Assembly (NCBI RefSeq): GCF_014650555.1
Contig: NZ_BMVE01000003.1
Span: 558,001-622,000, forward strand
DNA: 64,000 bases
Direction: 5' to 3'
Source: Streptomyces goshikiensis
GTDB lineage: Bacteria > Actinomycetota > Actinomycetes > Streptomycetales > Streptomycetaceae
Numbering within the stretch: the first letter of the stretch is position 1; each line of letters opens with the position of its first letter. This document shows positions 1 through 9,755 of the stretch, piece after piece. The position numbers were made by a program, and so were the translations under genes. The notes beneath the pieces were generated by a model. That model searched no databases and was not told the DNA's origin. It saw only the letters and a program-made list of their open reading frames with translations.

Positions 1-674
1 TCGCCGCGGCGCGCCGGGGTCAGGGCGGATCCGCGGGCCCAGTTCTCGGCCTGCTGCCGCACCGCCGACAGCTCCCCGTGGGCGTAGTCGAGCCGGAGCA
101 CGTCGCCGTCGGGTGCGGGCAGCGGGACGTCGCAGTCGGCGGAGACCGCCGCGACGTCGGTGTAGGCGGCGCTGGGCAGGTCCCGGCCCTTCTCGATCAC
201 CGTGGGGTGGGTACGCCGGGCATCGGCCACCACCGCCGCGGACAGACCCCGCACGTCGTACGGGCACAGGACGGTCGCCCGGCGCCCCTCGAAGGCGGCG
301 TTGATGAGGGCCTCGTGACGCGTGGCCTCCCGCACCTCGGCAGGGGTGCGCCCGGGCCAGATCGGCTCGCCGACGATGCGGGCCGCCCGGTCCGGGTGGT
401 GGTCGGCGAAGTCCTGCAACGCGGCCAGGATCCGGCCGGGGTTGCGGCCCGCATCGGTCATGTCCGTCCAGACGACCTCGGACGCGTCCGCGCCGAGGCT
501 CCCGCGCAGGGCGTCCAGGTGCGGGCCCGGCACGGCGACGAGGACCGGCTCGTCGGCGCTCAGGGCGGTGCGGACGAAGCCGGCCACCCCCGCGACGTAC
601 TCCGCGAGGTCCTGGTAGAAGAGGGCAGGGTGGACGAAGGCCCCCGGGCCCGCAGGCGCCGGAACAGTGATCAT
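1..674 (-). CDS. MEDS-domain sensor protein, 3' part outside the window
   Basis: The translation from the ATG at 674 begins MITVPAPAGPGAFVHPALFY and continues with the pattern of the MEDS (DcmR-type sensory) domain: a VLVAVPG strand followed by a long alpha/beta domain with HPALIN-like and CPYDVRGL segments. In Streptomyces such proteins usually end in an RsbW-like HATPase_c kinase domain, which would lie beyond the left edge; that part is inference. The start overlaps the stop of the STAS gene by four bases (ATGA), so the two are translationally coupled and follow the sigma factor gene in one operon. The likely role is sensory anti-sigma or anti-anti-sigma control in partner switching. The gene is incomplete, so activity cannot be judged. 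Confidence 0.75.
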   Translation of the reverse strand, partial: MITVPAPAGPGAFVHPALFYQDLAEYVAGVAGFVRTALSADEPVLVAVPGPHLDALRGSLGADASEVVWTDMTDAGRNPGRILAALQDFADHHPDRAARIVGEPIWPGRTPAEVREATRHEALINAAFEGRRATVLCPYDVRGLSAAVVADARRTHPTVIEKGRDLPSAAYTDVAAVSADCDVPLPAPDGDVLRLDYAHGELSAVRQQAENWARGSALTPARRG

Positions 675-1099
675 GCTGCGACCTCCAGCGCGGCGCATTC
701 GTCCGGGAACATCTCGACTACCTTGCGGAGCGAGTAGGGCGGGTCGTGGATCAACAGGCGCCTGCCCTGAGCGGTAAAGGTAGCCGACGCGTGCACCAGG
801 GCGGCCACCGCGGCCGCGTCCAGGAACATCACGGCGGACAGATCGAGATGGACGACGGGACCGGGGATCCGGGTCACGATGCCGAGTGCCGAGGCCAGGA
901 CCTGACGGCTGTCGAGGTCGCAGTCGCCGCTGAGGCGCGCGCCCGGCCGGTCCGGCAAGGGCGCGGCCGTCAGCATCGCGGCCGCGCCGCTCCCCGGGCT
1001 CACGCACCGTACGACCGCGTCCGCCCGCCCCGCCCCTCGGCGCGGCTGCGCGCCGAGGGGCGGGACGGGACGGTCGGGTCCGTGAGCCGACGAGGTCAT
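671..1099 (-). CDS. STAS-domain anti-anti-sigma factor
   Basis: This 142-residue protein has a STAS fold from about residue 42 onward: LSGDCDLDSRQVLASAL, then VVHLDLSAVMFLDAAAVAALV and a C-terminal FPDECAALEV helix. The phosphorylatable Ser/Thr of BldG/SpoIIAA-type proteins sits in the LDxSxVxFxDSxG region; here the motif reads FLDAAAV, so that serine is replaced by alanine. It may therefore act without the usual kinase-dependent phosphorylation (inference). A ribosome binding site (GGGAGCGGAG) sits just before the ATG at 1099, nine bases after the sigma factor stop, and the 3' end overlaps the MEDS gene. About 40 residues precede the domain, so a shorter protein starting near 976 is possible. 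Confidence 0.8.
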   Translation of the reverse strand: MTSSAHGPDRPVPPLGAQPRRGAGRADAVVRCVSPGSGAAAMLTAAPLPDRPGARLSGDCDLDSRQVLASALGIVTRIPGPVVHLDLSAVMFLDAAAVAALVHASATFTAQGRRLLIHDPPYSLRKVVEMFPDECAALEVAA

Positions 1100-1108
1100 C
1101 TCCGCTCC

Positions 1109-2020
1109 CTACACTCCGCTGAGCATCCCGGCGCGCAGCCGGGTGAGGGTCCGGGACAGGATGCGGGAGACCTGCATCTGGGAGATGCCCAGCTCTGCCC
1201 CGATCTCGGCCTGGGTCTTCTCCTCGCCGAAGCGCATGCGCAGGATGAGCAGATCGCGCTCGTCCAGCTTCTCCAGCAGGGGCGCGAGGGTGTGGAACTC
1301 CTCGAAGAGCTCCATGGCGGGGTCGTTGTCGCCGATCTTCTCGGCGAGCGGACGCGTACCCCGGCTGGACGTGGACTGGTTGTCCCCGTCGGAGCCCGCG
1401 GTGCCCAGGGAGCCGCTCGTGTAGCCGTTGGCGGCGACCAGCCCCTCGATGACCTCCTCCTCGGGGAGCTCCAGGTGCTGGGCGATCTCCTTGACCGTCG
1501 GCGCCCTGCCGAGCACGTCGGTCAGGGACTCCTGCGCCTTGGCGAGCTCCGTACGCAGTTCCTGCAGACGGCGGGGCACGTGCACGGCCCAGGTGGTGTC
1601 GCGGAAGTGACGCTTGATCTCACCGGTGATGTAGGGGAGGGCGAGGGTGGAGAACTCCACCTCGCGCTCGGGGTCGTACCGGTCGATCGCCTTGATGAGG
1701 CCGATGGTTCCGACCTGGACGATGTCGTCCATGTCGATGCCCCCGCCGAACGCGCGGGCGCGGAACCGGCGCGCCGCGAACTGGACGAGCGAGAGATTCA
1801 TCTCGATCAGGGTGTTGCGCGCGTACTGGTACTCGCGCGTCCCCTCCTCCAGGACGCGCAACCTGCCGAAGAAGAGCCTCGACAGCTCGCGTGCGTCGCC
1901 AGGGGCCATCTCCCGGGCGTTTACCACCTGGGGGAGTTCCGCCTCTTGTGTACTTACGGAACCCCTGACCTGCGTGTCTGTTGCACGAATGGGGCTTACG
2001 GCGGTGGCCGAGCGAGACAT
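1109..2020 (-). CDS. RNA polymerase sigma factor, SigB/SigF/SigG family
   Basis: This 303-residue sigma-70 family protein has no region 1.1. Region 2 carries the core-binding and -10 motifs (ARNTLIEMNLSLVQFAARRF, then GIDMDDIVQVGTIGLIKAIDRYDPERE and FSTLALPYITGEIKRHFRDTTW). Region 3 follows (VPRRLQELRTELAKAQESL), and region 4 ends in a helix-turn-helix (QAEIGAELGISQMQVSRILSRTL). This is the general-stress SigB/F/G group that Streptomyces uses in osmotic and oxidative stress and in development. The gene leads an operon with the STAS and MEDS genes, which suggests that its activity is set by partner switching. Which paralogue of the SigB/F/G/H set it is cannot be decided by eye. Confidence 0.93.
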   Translation of the reverse strand: MSRSATAVSPIRATDTQVRGSVSTQEAELPQVVNAREMAPGDARELSRLFFGRLRVLEEGTREYQYARNTLIEMNLSLVQFAARRFRARAFGGGIDMDDIVQVGTIGLIKAIDRYDPEREVEFSTLALPYITGEIKRHFRDTTWAVHVPRRLQELRTELAKAQESLTDVLGRAPTVKEIAQHLELPEEEVIEGLVAANGYTSGSLGTAGSDGDNQSTSSRGTRPLAEKIGDNDPAMELFEEFHTLAPLLEKLDERDLLILRMRFGEEKTQAEIGAELGISQMQVSRILSRTLTRLRAGMLSGV

Positions 2021-2165
2021 GGTGGCCGTTCCCTCCCGTTGACGTACGGCTGCCGGGGCGCTTCTGCCCCGACTTCTGGGTCCTACACAACAAATATCAA
2101 ATCAATTTCCGGGAGGGTCGCGATGGCCGCGCGGCCGGGCACGGAACGGGTCCGCGCCCGGCCCC

Positions 2166-2197
2166 TTGACATCCTTCACGGCGCGAGCAGGCATACT
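2166..2197 (+). promoter_or_regulatory. Possible promoter of the second STAS gene
   Basis: TTGACA at 2166-2171 matches the -35 consensus. CATACT at 2192-2197 is a possible -10 element, but the 20-base spacer is longer than the usual 16-18. The start codon follows at 2240. The call rests on the -35 match alone. Confidence 0.3.
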
Positions 2198-2239
2198 CCC
2201 TAGCGGAGGACGAACAGGTGACGATCCGGGGAGGCGCAC

Positions 2240-2584
2240 ATGACCGGAGCAGGGGACACGTACCAAGAAGGCGTGGTCGGGAACGGCTACTCGGCCGGGT
2301 CCGGATGGGTGGTGGCGGCGCGCGGGGAGTTGGACCAGGACACGCTCGGACCTCTGGAGGAGGCACTGGCCTCGGCCGCGGACCGGCACCGGCTCGTGGT
2401 GCTGGACGCGAGCTCCATCACCTTCGGTGATTCCTCCTTCCTGAACCTGCTGCTGAGGCTGCATCACGCCACGGGGCTGCGGATCGCCGCTCCCGGCGAA
2501 CAGCTGAGGCGCCTGTTCGCCCTGACCGGCGCCGACACGGTCTTGTCCGTGCACCCGAGCGTGGAAGAAGCCCTCGGCGCCTGA
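2240..2584 (+). CDS. STAS-domain anti-anti-sigma factor
   Basis: A 114-residue single-domain STAS protein: WVVAARGELDQDTLGPLEEAL, then LVVLDASSITFGDSSFLNLLLRL and the closing FALTGADTVLSVHPSVEEAL. The FGDSSFLN segment keeps the conserved Asp-Ser pair whose serine is phosphorylated by RsbW-like kinases, unlike the STAS protein at 671-1099. It should sequester an anti-sigma kinase when unphosphorylated. It is divergent from the sigma factor operon and sits ahead of a histidine kinase and a PP2C phosphatase, either of which could set its phosphorylation (inference). A GGGAGG ribosome binding site lies just before the ATG. Confidence 0.9.
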   Translation: MTGAGDTYQEGVVGNGYSAGSGWVVAARGELDQDTLGPLEEALASAADRHRLVVLDASSITFGDSSFLNLLLRLHHATGLRIAAPGEQLRRLFALTGADTVLSVHPSVEEALGA

Positions 2585-2789
2585 CACTTGCCCGCGCGGC
2601 CGGTCACGGGTGCCGGCCGGTGCGGCCCCGGTGTGACCGGCCGTGCCTTATCGTCGCTTTGACGGCGCTAGCCTTCAGTGACCGGTGCCGAGGCCTGGGA
2701 GGTCCGGCGGGCCGGGCGCTCAGCCATGTCCCGGTGCCGGTGGTGGTCCCGCGCACCGGGGTGACGGGTATCGAGAGTGGGGTTGGCGG

Positions 2790-5700
2790 ATGGCCGAGCG
2801 GGCGGGTACGGATTCACTGAGCGGGGCGCCGGTGGTGCCGCGCGAGGGCGGGATCGGCGAGCCGGAACTGCGGCTGCTGCTGGCCGGGCTCACAGCCGTA
2901 CGCGACGGGGACTTCCGCACCCGGCTGCCCGACGCGGCGGACGGGCTGCTCGGCGAGATCGCCACGGTCTTCAACGGGATGGTCAACCAGCTGTCGCTGT
3001 TCACCTCCGAGGTGACCCGGGTGGCCCGCGAGGTGGGCACCGAGGGAACCCTGGGCGGCCAGGCGGACGTCCCCGGGGTCGGGGGAGCCTGGCTGGACCT
3101 CACCGATTCGGTCAATTTCATGGCCGGGAACCTCACGGCCCAGGTGCGCTCCATCGCCCAGGTCGCGACCGCCGTGGCCAAGGGCGATCTCTCCCAGAAG
3201 ATCAACGTCACCGCGCGCGGGGAGATCCTGGAGCTGAAGGAGACCATCAACACGATGGTCGACCAGCTCTCCGGATTCGCCGGCGAGGTCACCCGCGTCG
3301 CCCGGGAGGTCGGCACCGAGGGCCGGCTCGGCGGCCAGGCCGACGTCAAGGGTGTCTCCGGCACCTGGAAGGACCTGACGGAATCGGTCAACGTCATGGC
3401 CGACAACCTGACGGCCCAGGTCCGCTCGATCGCCGAGGTCACCACCGCCGTGGCGCAGGGCGACCTGACGCAGAAGATCAGAGTGGACGCCCGGGGAGAG
3501 ATCCTGGAGCTGAAGGAGACCATCAACACGATGGTCGACCAGCTCTCCGCGTTCGCCGACGAGGTCACCCGCGTCTCCCGGGAGGTCGGCACCGAGGGCA
3601 ACCTGGGCGGCCAGGCCACGGTCCGGGGCGTCTCCGGGACCTGGAAGGACCTCACCGACAACGTCAACGTGATGGCCTCCAACCTGACCGGCCAGGTGCG
3701 CTCGATCGCCCAGGTGGCCACCGCCGTCGCCCGCGGCGACCTGTCGCAGAAGATCGTGGTGGAGGCGAAGGGCGAGGTCGCCGCGCTGGCCGGGGTCATC
3801 AACACGATGGTCGACACGCTGTCCGCGTTCGCCGACGAGGTCACCCGCGTCGCGCGTGAGGTCGGCACCGAGGGCCGGCTCGGCGGCCAGGCACGGGTCC
3901 CCAACGTGGCGGGAACCTGGAAGGACCTGACCGACAACGTCAACTCCATGGCCAACAACCTCACGGGCCAGGTCCGCAACATCGCCCTCGTGACGACGGC
4001 CGTCGCCAACGGCGATCTGTCCAAGAAGATCGACGTGGACGCCCGCGGCGAGATCCTGGAGCTGAAGACCACCATCAACACCATGGTCGACCAGCTCTCC
4101 TCCTTCGCCGCCGAGGTCACCCGGGTGGCCCGGGAGGTGGGCAGCGAGGGCCGGCTCGGCGGCCAGGCCGAGGTCGAGGGAGTCTCCGGCACCTGGAAGC
4201 GCCTGACCGAGAACGTCAACGAACTCGCCGGGAACCTCACCCGCCAGGTCCGGGCCATCGCCGAGGTCGCCAGCGCGGTCGCCGAGGGGGACCTCACCCT
4301 CTCCATCACCGTCGACGCCTCGGGCGAGGTCGCGGAACTCAAGGACAACATCAACTCGATGGTGGGCTCGCTGCGCGAGAGCACCCGCGCCAACCAGGAA
4401 CAGGACTGGCTCAAGTCCAACCTGGCCCGGATCTCCGGCCTGATGCAGGGCCACCGCGACCTCGCCGCCGTCGCCGAACTCGTCATGGACGAACTGACGC
4501 CGCTGGTCGCCGCCCAGTACGGCGCCTTCTACCTCGCCGAGGACGGCCCCGCCGGTACCGTGCTCACCCTCGTCGGCTCCTACGGCCGGCCCGCGGGCGC
4601 CGACGAGGGCACCGGCTTCGCCCTCGGCGAGTCCCTCGTCGGGCAGGCGGCCCGCAGCCACCGGATCATCGCCACCGACCAGGTCCCCGGCGGCTACGTG
4701 ATCTCCTCCGGGCTCGGTCACACCACCCCGGGCAGCCTGATCATCCTGCCGATCGTGGTGGACGACCAGGTCCTCGGCGTGATCGAGCTCGCCTCCTTCA
4801 CCGCCTTCACCCCCGTGCACCGCGACTTCCTCGGCCAGCTGATGGAGACCATCGGCGTCAACGTCAACACCATCGTCGCCAACGCCCGCACCGACGAACT
4901 CCTCGGTGAGTCCCAGCGGCTCACCGGCGAACTCCAGGCCCGCTCCGAGGAACTCCAGGTCCAGCAGGAGGAGCTCCAGCGCTCCAACGCCGAACTGGAG
5001 GAGAAGGCCGCCCTCCTCGCCAGCCAGAACAGCGACATCGAGGCCAAGAACCTGCAGATCGAGCAGGCCAGGCAGGAGCTGGAGGCCCGCGCACAGCAGC
5101 TGTCACTGGCCTCCACCTACAAGTCCGAGTTCCTGGCCAACATGAGCCACGAGCTGCGCACCCCCCTCAACAGCCTGCTCATCCTCGCCCAGCTGCTCGC
5201 CCAGAACCCCACCCGCAACCTCACCCCCAAGCAGGTCGAGTACGCGGGCATCATCCACTCCGCCGGCTCGGACCTGCTCCAGCTGATCAACGACATCCTC
5301 GACCTGTCGAAGGTCGAGGCCGGCAAGATGGACATCAACCCCGAGCGGGTGCACCTGCCACAGCTGCTCGACTACGTCGATGCCACCTTCCGCCCGATGA
5401 CCACGCAGAAGAGCCTCGACTTCACCGTCACCACCGCCCCCGACGCGCCGGCCGACCTGCTCACCGACGACTCGCGGCTGCGCCAGATCCTGCGCAACCT
5501 GCTCTCCAACGCCGTCAAGTTCACCGAGCGCGGCGGCGTCGAGCTCCGCATCGAACCGGCGACGGGCTCCGAGATCCCCGCAGGTCTGCGCCGCCGCGGA
5601 GCCATCGTCGCCTTCCGGGTACGGGACACCGGAATCGGCATCCCCGAGCAGCAGCTGGAATCCGTCTTCGGCGCCTTCCAGCAGGCCGACGGCACCACCA

Positions 5701-6809
5701 GCCGCAAGTACGGCGGCACCGGCCTCGGGCTCTCCATCAGCCGAGAGATCGCCCAGCTCCTCGGCGGGGCCGTCACCGCGGAGAGCACACCGGGCCAGGG
5801 CAGCACCTTCACCCTCTACCTGCCCGTCAGCTGGGCCGACCACGAGGAGCCCGCCCTCGCCGGTGTGCCCGCCCAGGCGTCCGGGCACACCGAGCCCGGA
5901 ACGGCCCGCCCCGGACGCGCGGGGAGCGCCGCCCTCCCGCAGCAGCGCCAGGCCCGCCGCCTCCTGGTCATCGAGGAACGGCCCAACGGCCTGCTCTCCC
6001 TCGTCGCCGAGAGCGCCGACCGCGACTTCACCCCCCGCCACCAGCCGACGGGAGAGCACGGCGGCATCCAGATCGTCAACGCCACCAGCTCCAGGGAAGC
6101 CGCCGCGGCCCTCGCCACCGATTCCTTCCACTGCGTCGTCCTCGAACTCGACATGCCCGACGGAGAGGCCCTGCGCTTCCTCGACGCCCTCGACGGCGAC
6201 CCCGCCCTGTCCTCCCTCCCGGTCCTCGCCCACAACAACCCCCGTGTGCGCACCGGCCAGGACAAGGCACTGCGGGACCGGCCCGCGGCGCGCCACCTGG
6301 AACTGCTCTCCAGCCTGGACGAGCTGCGCGAGCGCATCGTGCTGCACCTGTCCGCAGACCAGCCGGGGGACGTACTGCCCCTGGTCCAGGGCGACACACA
6401 GCGCCGCCAGACCTCCCCCGTGCCCGTCGACGACCTCGCCGGACACACCGTCCTGGTCGTCGACGACGACGCCCGCAACCTCTTCGCCCTCAGCGGGGTC
6501 CTCGAACTGCACGGCGTCCGCGTACTGCACGCCGAAGACGGCCGCAAGGGCATCGAAGCCCTCACCCGCCACGCGGGCGTCGACCTCATCCTGATGGACG
6601 TGATGATGCCGGAGCTCGACGGCTACGCCGCCACGGCGGAGATCCGCCGGATGCCGGAGTACGCGGCGCTGCCCATCATCGCGGTCACCGCCAAGGCCAT
6701 GCCCGGGGACCGGGAGAAGAGCCTCGCCTCCGGAGCCAGCGACTACGTGACCAAACCCGTGGACGCCGACGACCTCATCGCCCGCGTCCGGCACTGGCTC
6801 ACCCGATGA
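2790..6809 (+). CDS. Hybrid histidine kinase: six HAMPs, GAF, coiled coil, HisKA, HATPase, two receivers
   Basis: This 1339-residue protein starts at the ATG of [11 protein letters not shown] see no membrane segment. HAMP domains run from about residue 29 to 530, including a five-fold 92-residue repeat starting at residues 74, 166, 258, 350 and 442. A GAF domain (about 545-700), a coiled coil (about 702-770) and a HisKA domain with His787 in [11 protein letters not shown] follow, then HATPase_c ([16 protein letters not shown]). The C terminus has two receivers. The last is canonical (VVDDD, Asp1270 in [18 protein letters not shown]). The first is degenerate, with Glu1119 in [10 protein letters not shown] where the phosphoacceptor Asp should be. 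It resembles the large Streptomyces osmostress hybrid kinases (OsaA type). It overlaps the downstream phosphatase gene by ATGA. Confidence 0.93.
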   Translation: MAERAGTDSLSGAPVVPREGGIGEPELRLLLAGLTAVRDGDFRTRLPDAADGLLGEIATVFNGMVNQLSLFTSEVTRVAREVGTEGTLGGQADVPGVGGAWLDLTDSVNFMAGNLTAQVRSIAQVATAVAKGDLSQKINVTARGEILELKETINTMVDQLSGFAGEVTRVAREVGTEGRLGGQADVKGVSGTWKDLTESVNVMADNLTAQVRSIAEVTTAVAQGDLTQKIRVDARGEILELKETINTMVDQLSAFADEVTRVSREVGTEGNLGGQATVRGVSGTWKDLTDNVNVMASNLTGQVRSIAQVATAVARGDLSQKIVVEAKGEVAALAGVINTMVDTLSAFADEVTRVAREVGTEGRLGGQARVPNVAGTWKDLTDNVNSMANNLTGQVRNIALVTTAVANGDLSKKIDVDARGEILELKTTINTMVDQLSSFAAEVTRVAREVGSEGRLGGQAEVEGVSGTWKRLTENVNELAGNLTRQVRAIAEVASAVAEGDLTLSITVDASGEVAELKDNINSMVGSLRESTRANQEQDWLKSNLARISGLMQGHRDLAAVAELVMDELTPLVAAQYGAFYLAEDGPAGTVLTLVGSYGRPAGADEGTGFALGESLVGQAARSHRIIATDQVPGGYVISSGLGHTTPGSLIILPIVVDDQVLGVIELASFTAFTPVHRDFLGQLMETIGVNVNTIVANARTDELLGESQRLTGELQARSEELQVQQEELQRSNAELEEKAALLASQNSDIEAKNLQIEQARQELEARAQQLSLASTYKSEFLANMSHELRTPLNSLLILAQLLAQNPTRNLTPKQVEYAGIIHSAGSDLLQLINDILDLSKVEAGKMDINPERVHLPQLLDYVDATFRPMTTQKSLDFTVTTAPDAPADLLTDDSRLRQILRNLLSNAVKFTERGGVELRIEPATGSEIPAGLRRRGAIVAFRVRDTGIGIPEQQLESVFGAFQQADGTTSRKYGGTGLGLSISREIAQLLGGAVTAESTPGQGSTFTLYLPVSWADHEEPALAGVPAQASGHTEPGTARPGRAGSAALPQQRQARRLLVIEERPNGLLSLVAESADRDFTPRHQPTGEHGGIQIVNATSSREAAAALATDSFHCVVLELDMPDGEALRFLDALDGDPALSSLPVLAHNNPRVRTGQDKALRDRPAARHLELLSSLDELRERIVLHLSADQPGDVLPLVQGDTQRRQTSPVPVDDLAGHTVLVVDDDARNLFALSGVLELHGVRVLHAEDGRKGIEALTRHAGVDLILMDVMMPELDGYAATAEIRRMPEYAALPIIAVTAKAMPGDREKSLASGASDYVTKPVDADDLIARVRHWLTR
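3009..4388 (+). repeat. Five tandem 276-bp coding repeats (HAMP units)
   Basis: The codons for EVTRV recur at 3009, 3285, 3561, 3837 and 4113, exactly 276 bases (92 codons) apart. Each unit encodes [10 protein letters not shown], a GG-Q-V linker, GTWKDLT, NLT-QVR-IA, GDLS-KI and an [11 protein letters not shown] helix. DNA identity between units is visibly high, so unequal recombination could change the repeat number. Confidence 0.95.
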
Positions 6810-9232
6810 CCTCCGACACCTACCGGCCGGGCGACGCGCCGGCGCCCGGGATCGCGGCCGAGTACCTGCCCGAAGCCGCGACCCCCATCCCGCACCAGGC
6901 CCCCACCCCGATGGGCCGGCTCGTCGCCACCGTCGAACGCCTGCGCCGCGAGGTGCTTCAGGCCCATGCCGCCGCCGACGGCCGGGCCCTGGTCGAACTG
7001 GCCAAGGGCATCCTGATCGGGCAGCTGAACTGCACCCCGGCCGCGGCGGCACGACAGCTCGACGTGCTGTGCCGCGACAGCGGGCTGTCCCCGCTCGAAC
7101 TCGCCGCCGACATCGTCAACCAGGCCGCGCGCGACCACGTCACCGAGGTCGCCGCCGAGTTCGTCGAGCGCACCGGCGCGGCCGAGCAGGCCGAGCGGCC
7201 CACCGCCGTCGCGGTACGGCTGCGCACCGCGGAGAGCGGCGTGCTGGCCGCCGCCGACGACACCCAGGCCGTGGCCGAGTCCCTCCTGACCAACGCGCTG
7301 GAGCCGCTGGGCGCGGTCGCCGTCGCCGTGTGGACCGCGGTCCCCGACGGCTCGCTGGCCCTGGCCGGCCACGCCGGTTTCCCGCCGAGGGAGGCGGCGC
7401 GCTGGCGCCACGTGCCCCCGGGCGTGTCCACCGTCGCCCGCCTCGCGCTGCGCGAGCGCCGGCTGGTCACCCTCGACCGCCTGAGCGGCGAAGGGCTGCC
7501 CTCCATCGGCCACCTGCTGTGGCCCGAGGGAGGCAGGATGGCCGCCCCGACCGGCACCGGCGGGCGCATCCACGGGGTCCTCGAAATCTGCTGGCCGCAG
7601 CCCCTGGCACCGCAGCCGCCGCAGATAGAGCGCCAGATCGAGGCCCTCGCCGAACTGTGCGCCCGCACCATGGACACCTCGCCCCCGCACGACCCCGCGG
7701 TGGCCGAAGCGGTGCTCCCGGACGTCTCCGAACTGATCGACCTCGCCGAGGGGCTCCAGGACCCCGCGGTCGTCCTCACCCCGGTCCTCGACCCCGAAGG
7801 CCGGCTCACCGACTTCCGCATCCGCCACGCCAGCAGCCGCTTCGTCGACCCCGTCGGCCGCCCGCGCGGCGACGTCAACGGCGCGCTGCTGCTGGAGGCC
7901 TACCCGATGGCCGCCGGCGAGAGCGGGCTGTTCGACATCATCGAGCGCGTGCACGCGACGGGCGAACCCTTCCGCGCCGAACGCATGAGCCTGACCGCGC
8001 TCGTCGACCAGATCCCGCTCACCTCGGTCGCCGACATCAGCGTCAGCCGGCACGGCGCCGCGGTCCTGCTGCTCTGGCGCATCGAGGACGAGACCGCCCG
8101 GCTCGCCGACATCCTCCAGCACGCCCAGCGCCTGGGCCGGATCGGCGGCTTCGAGGAGAACCTCGCCACCGGGGAGATCACCTGGAACGCGCAGCTCTAC
8201 GCGCTCCACGGGCTCCCGCCCACCGCGCCCCCCGTACGGCTGCGCGAACTGCCCGGCTACGCCCACCCCGACGACTCCGCCGCCCTCGGCCGCTTCCTGC
8301 GGGCGGTGCTCCGCCACCGCCGCCCCGCCTCCGTCAACCTCCGCCTCCAGCGGGCCGACGGGATCACCCGCCACATCCGGGTCGTCGCCGAGCCCGTGCT
8401 CGACGCGCACGAGCGGCTGCACGCGGTACGGGGCGCCTACCAGGACATCTCCGCCCAGCACTGGACCGAGGTCGCGCTGGCCGCGACGCGGGACCAGCTC
8501 GCCCACACCGAGGCCGAGTCCGCCGAACGCAACCGGCTGGCCCTCCAGCTCCAGCACGCCATCATGCCGCCCACCCCGGCGGCCATCGAGGCGCCCGGCA
8601 TGCGGATCGGCGTCCGCTACCGCCCCGCCGAGACCGAGTCGCTCGTCGGCGGCGACTGGTACGACACCGTGGTGCTGCCCTCCGGACTGATCCTGCTGTC
8701 CGTCGGCGACGTCGCCGGGCACGGCATCGAGGCGGCCACCGGCATGGTCGTCCTGCGCAACGCCCTGCGCGGCCTGGCCGTCACCGGCGCGGGCCCCGGA
8801 CAGCTGCTGTCCTGGCTCAACACGGTCACCCACCATCTCGCCAAGCACGTGACCGCCACCGCCGTCTGCGGGATCTTCGACCCCAGCACCCGGGTGATGC
8901 GCTGGGCACGCGCCGGACACCTGCCGCCCGTACTGGTACGGCAGGGGGAGGCGGGGGCGTTCCCGCTCATCGAGGGCCTGCTCCTCGGCGCGCTGCCCGA
9001 CGTCAGGTACGTCGAGCGGGAGGTGCGGCTCGAACCCGATGACACCCTGCTGATGTTCACGGACGGGCTGGTGGAGCGCCGGGACTCCTCGGTGCAGGAC
9101 TCCCTCGGCCACCTCGTACAGGCGGCGGCCGCCGGCGCCGGGGATCTGGACGCGCGGCTGGACCGCCTCCTCGCCGAGAGCCGGTCCGACACCGACGACG
9201 ACACCTGTGTGATCGGCATCCAGGTCGGCTGA
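6806..9232 (+). CDS. ANTAR-GAF-PAS-PP2C (SpoIIE-type) phosphatase
   Basis: This 808-residue multidomain protein opens with an ANTAR-like helix set (residues about 40-105: LRREVLQAHAAADGRALVELAKGILIGQL). A GAF-like region, PAS-like regions (a clear one at about 436-555, GRIGGFEENLATGEITWNAQLYALHGL) and a PP2C/SpoIIE phosphatase domain (about 575-805) follow. The metal-binding motifs [25 protein letters not shown] and DDDTCVIG are intact, so it should be an active Ser/Thr phosphatase, probably acting on phospho-STAS proteins. The ATGA overlap with the hybrid kinase gene implies co-translation and a shared signalling task. ANTAR domains normally bind RNA; whether this one does is open. Confidence 0.9.
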   Translation: MTSDTYRPGDAPAPGIAAEYLPEAATPIPHQAPTPMGRLVATVERLRREVLQAHAAADGRALVELAKGILIGQLNCTPAAAARQLDVLCRDSGLSPLELAADIVNQAARDHVTEVAAEFVERTGAAEQAERPTAVAVRLRTAESGVLAAADDTQAVAESLLTNALEPLGAVAVAVWTAVPDGSLALAGHAGFPPREAARWRHVPPGVSTVARLALRERRLVTLDRLSGEGLPSIGHLLWPEGGRMAAPTGTGGRIHGVLEICWPQPLAPQPPQIERQIEALAELCARTMDTSPPHDPAVAEAVLPDVSELIDLAEGLQDPAVVLTPVLDPEGRLTDFRIRHASSRFVDPVGRPRGDVNGALLLEAYPMAAGESGLFDIIERVHATGEPFRAERMSLTALVDQIPLTSVADISVSRHGAAVLLLWRIEDETARLADILQHAQRLGRIGGFEENLATGEITWNAQLYALHGLPPTAPPVRLRELPGYAHPDDSAALGRFLRAVLRHRRPASVNLRLQRADGITRHIRVVAEPVLDAHERLHAVRGAYQDISAQHWTEVALAATRDQLAHTEAESAERNRLALQLQHAIMPPTPAAIEAPGMRIGVRYRPAETESLVGGDWYDTVVLPSGLILLSVGDVAGHGIEAATGMVVLRNALRGLAVTGAGPGQLLSWLNTVTHHLAKHVTATAVCGIFDPSTRVMRWARAGHLPPVLVRQGEAGAFPLIEGLLLGALPDVRYVEREVRLEPDDTLLMFTDGLVERRDSSVQDSLGHLVQAAAAGAGDLDARLDRLLAESRSDTDDDTCVIGIQVG

Positions 9233-9244
9233 CCCCGCGGCCGC

Positions 9245-9592
9245 TCAGCGCTCCACGGACGTCTGGCGCAGCTCCGCGAGGAGCTCGCTCTGGCCGGCCA
9301 GGAGCTCGGTCAGGATGCGCCGGGCGGCGCGCAGCAGATCGGCCACGTCGCCCCCGGCCAGGGCGTAGCTGACGGTCGCGCCGTCGCGGATCGAGATGAC
9401 GATCCCGGAGCGCCGCAGCACCGCCAGCTGCTGCGAGAGGTTGGAGGCCTCGACGTCGATTTCGGCGAGGAGGTCCCGTACCGGCACGGGGCCGTTCTGC
9501 AGGAGTTCCAGGACGCGGATGCGGACCGGGTGCCCGAGCATGCGGAAGAACTCGGCCTTCGCCTGGTACAGGGGTACCTGCATGCCCACCAA
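9245..9592 (-). CDS. ArsR-family transcriptional regulator
   Basis: A 115-residue winged-helix protein: FFRMLGHPVRIRVLELLQNGPVPVRDLLAEIDVEASNLSQQLAVLRRSGIVISIRDGATVSYAL. This is the ArsR/SmtB fold with a clear recognition helix (ASNLSQQLAVLR). The ELCVC-type metal-binding cysteines are absent (no cysteine at all), so it probably does not sense metal in the classical way. The start is at MVGMQV or three codons later. A dyad suited to an ArsR dimer lies upstream at 9738-9755, pointing to autoregulation. No obvious target gene adjoins it; the gene is convergent with the PP2C gene. Confidence 0.88.
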   Translation of the reverse strand: MVGMQVPLYQAKAEFFRMLGHPVRIRVLELLQNGPVPVRDLLAEIDVEASNLSQQLAVLRRSGIVISIRDGATVSYALAGGDVADLLRAARRILTELLAGQSELLAELRQTSVER

Positions 9593-9737
9593 CGCTCCCG
9601 CCGTCGCTTGTTGTTCCGTACGCGCCGCCGCGAAGCCGGCGCCCTGGCCGACCGTCCAGCAGTTCAGCCGCCGGTCCTCATCATCGCGTCCACCGGGCCC
9701 ACGCGCGCCCCTGCTTGACCGGTTTCAGATGTGCCCG

Positions 9738-9755
9738 ATTGAAGAAATCTTCAAT
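9738..9755. promoter_or_regulatory. ArsR-type operator dyad
   Basis: ATTGAAGA and TCTTCAAT form perfect 8-base arms around a central AA. An outer pair, TGCCC at 9732 and GGGCA at 9760, nearly shares the same axis. It is AT-rich in a GC-rich genome and lies about 145 bases upstream of the ArsR start. Confidence 0.6.

Noticed and set aside
3009..4388. CRISPR-like or satellite repeat
   Set aside because: The 276-base units are in-frame protein repeats (HAMP domains).
2814..4820. Long minus-strand reading frames antisense to the hybrid kinase
   Set aside because: They mirror the repeat structure of the kinase and arise from high GC; they lack domain motifs and ribosome binding sites.
6743..9112. 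789-codon minus-strand frame opposite the phosphatase
   Set aside because: A shadow of the sense gene with Gly/Asp/Val-rich, motif-free translation.
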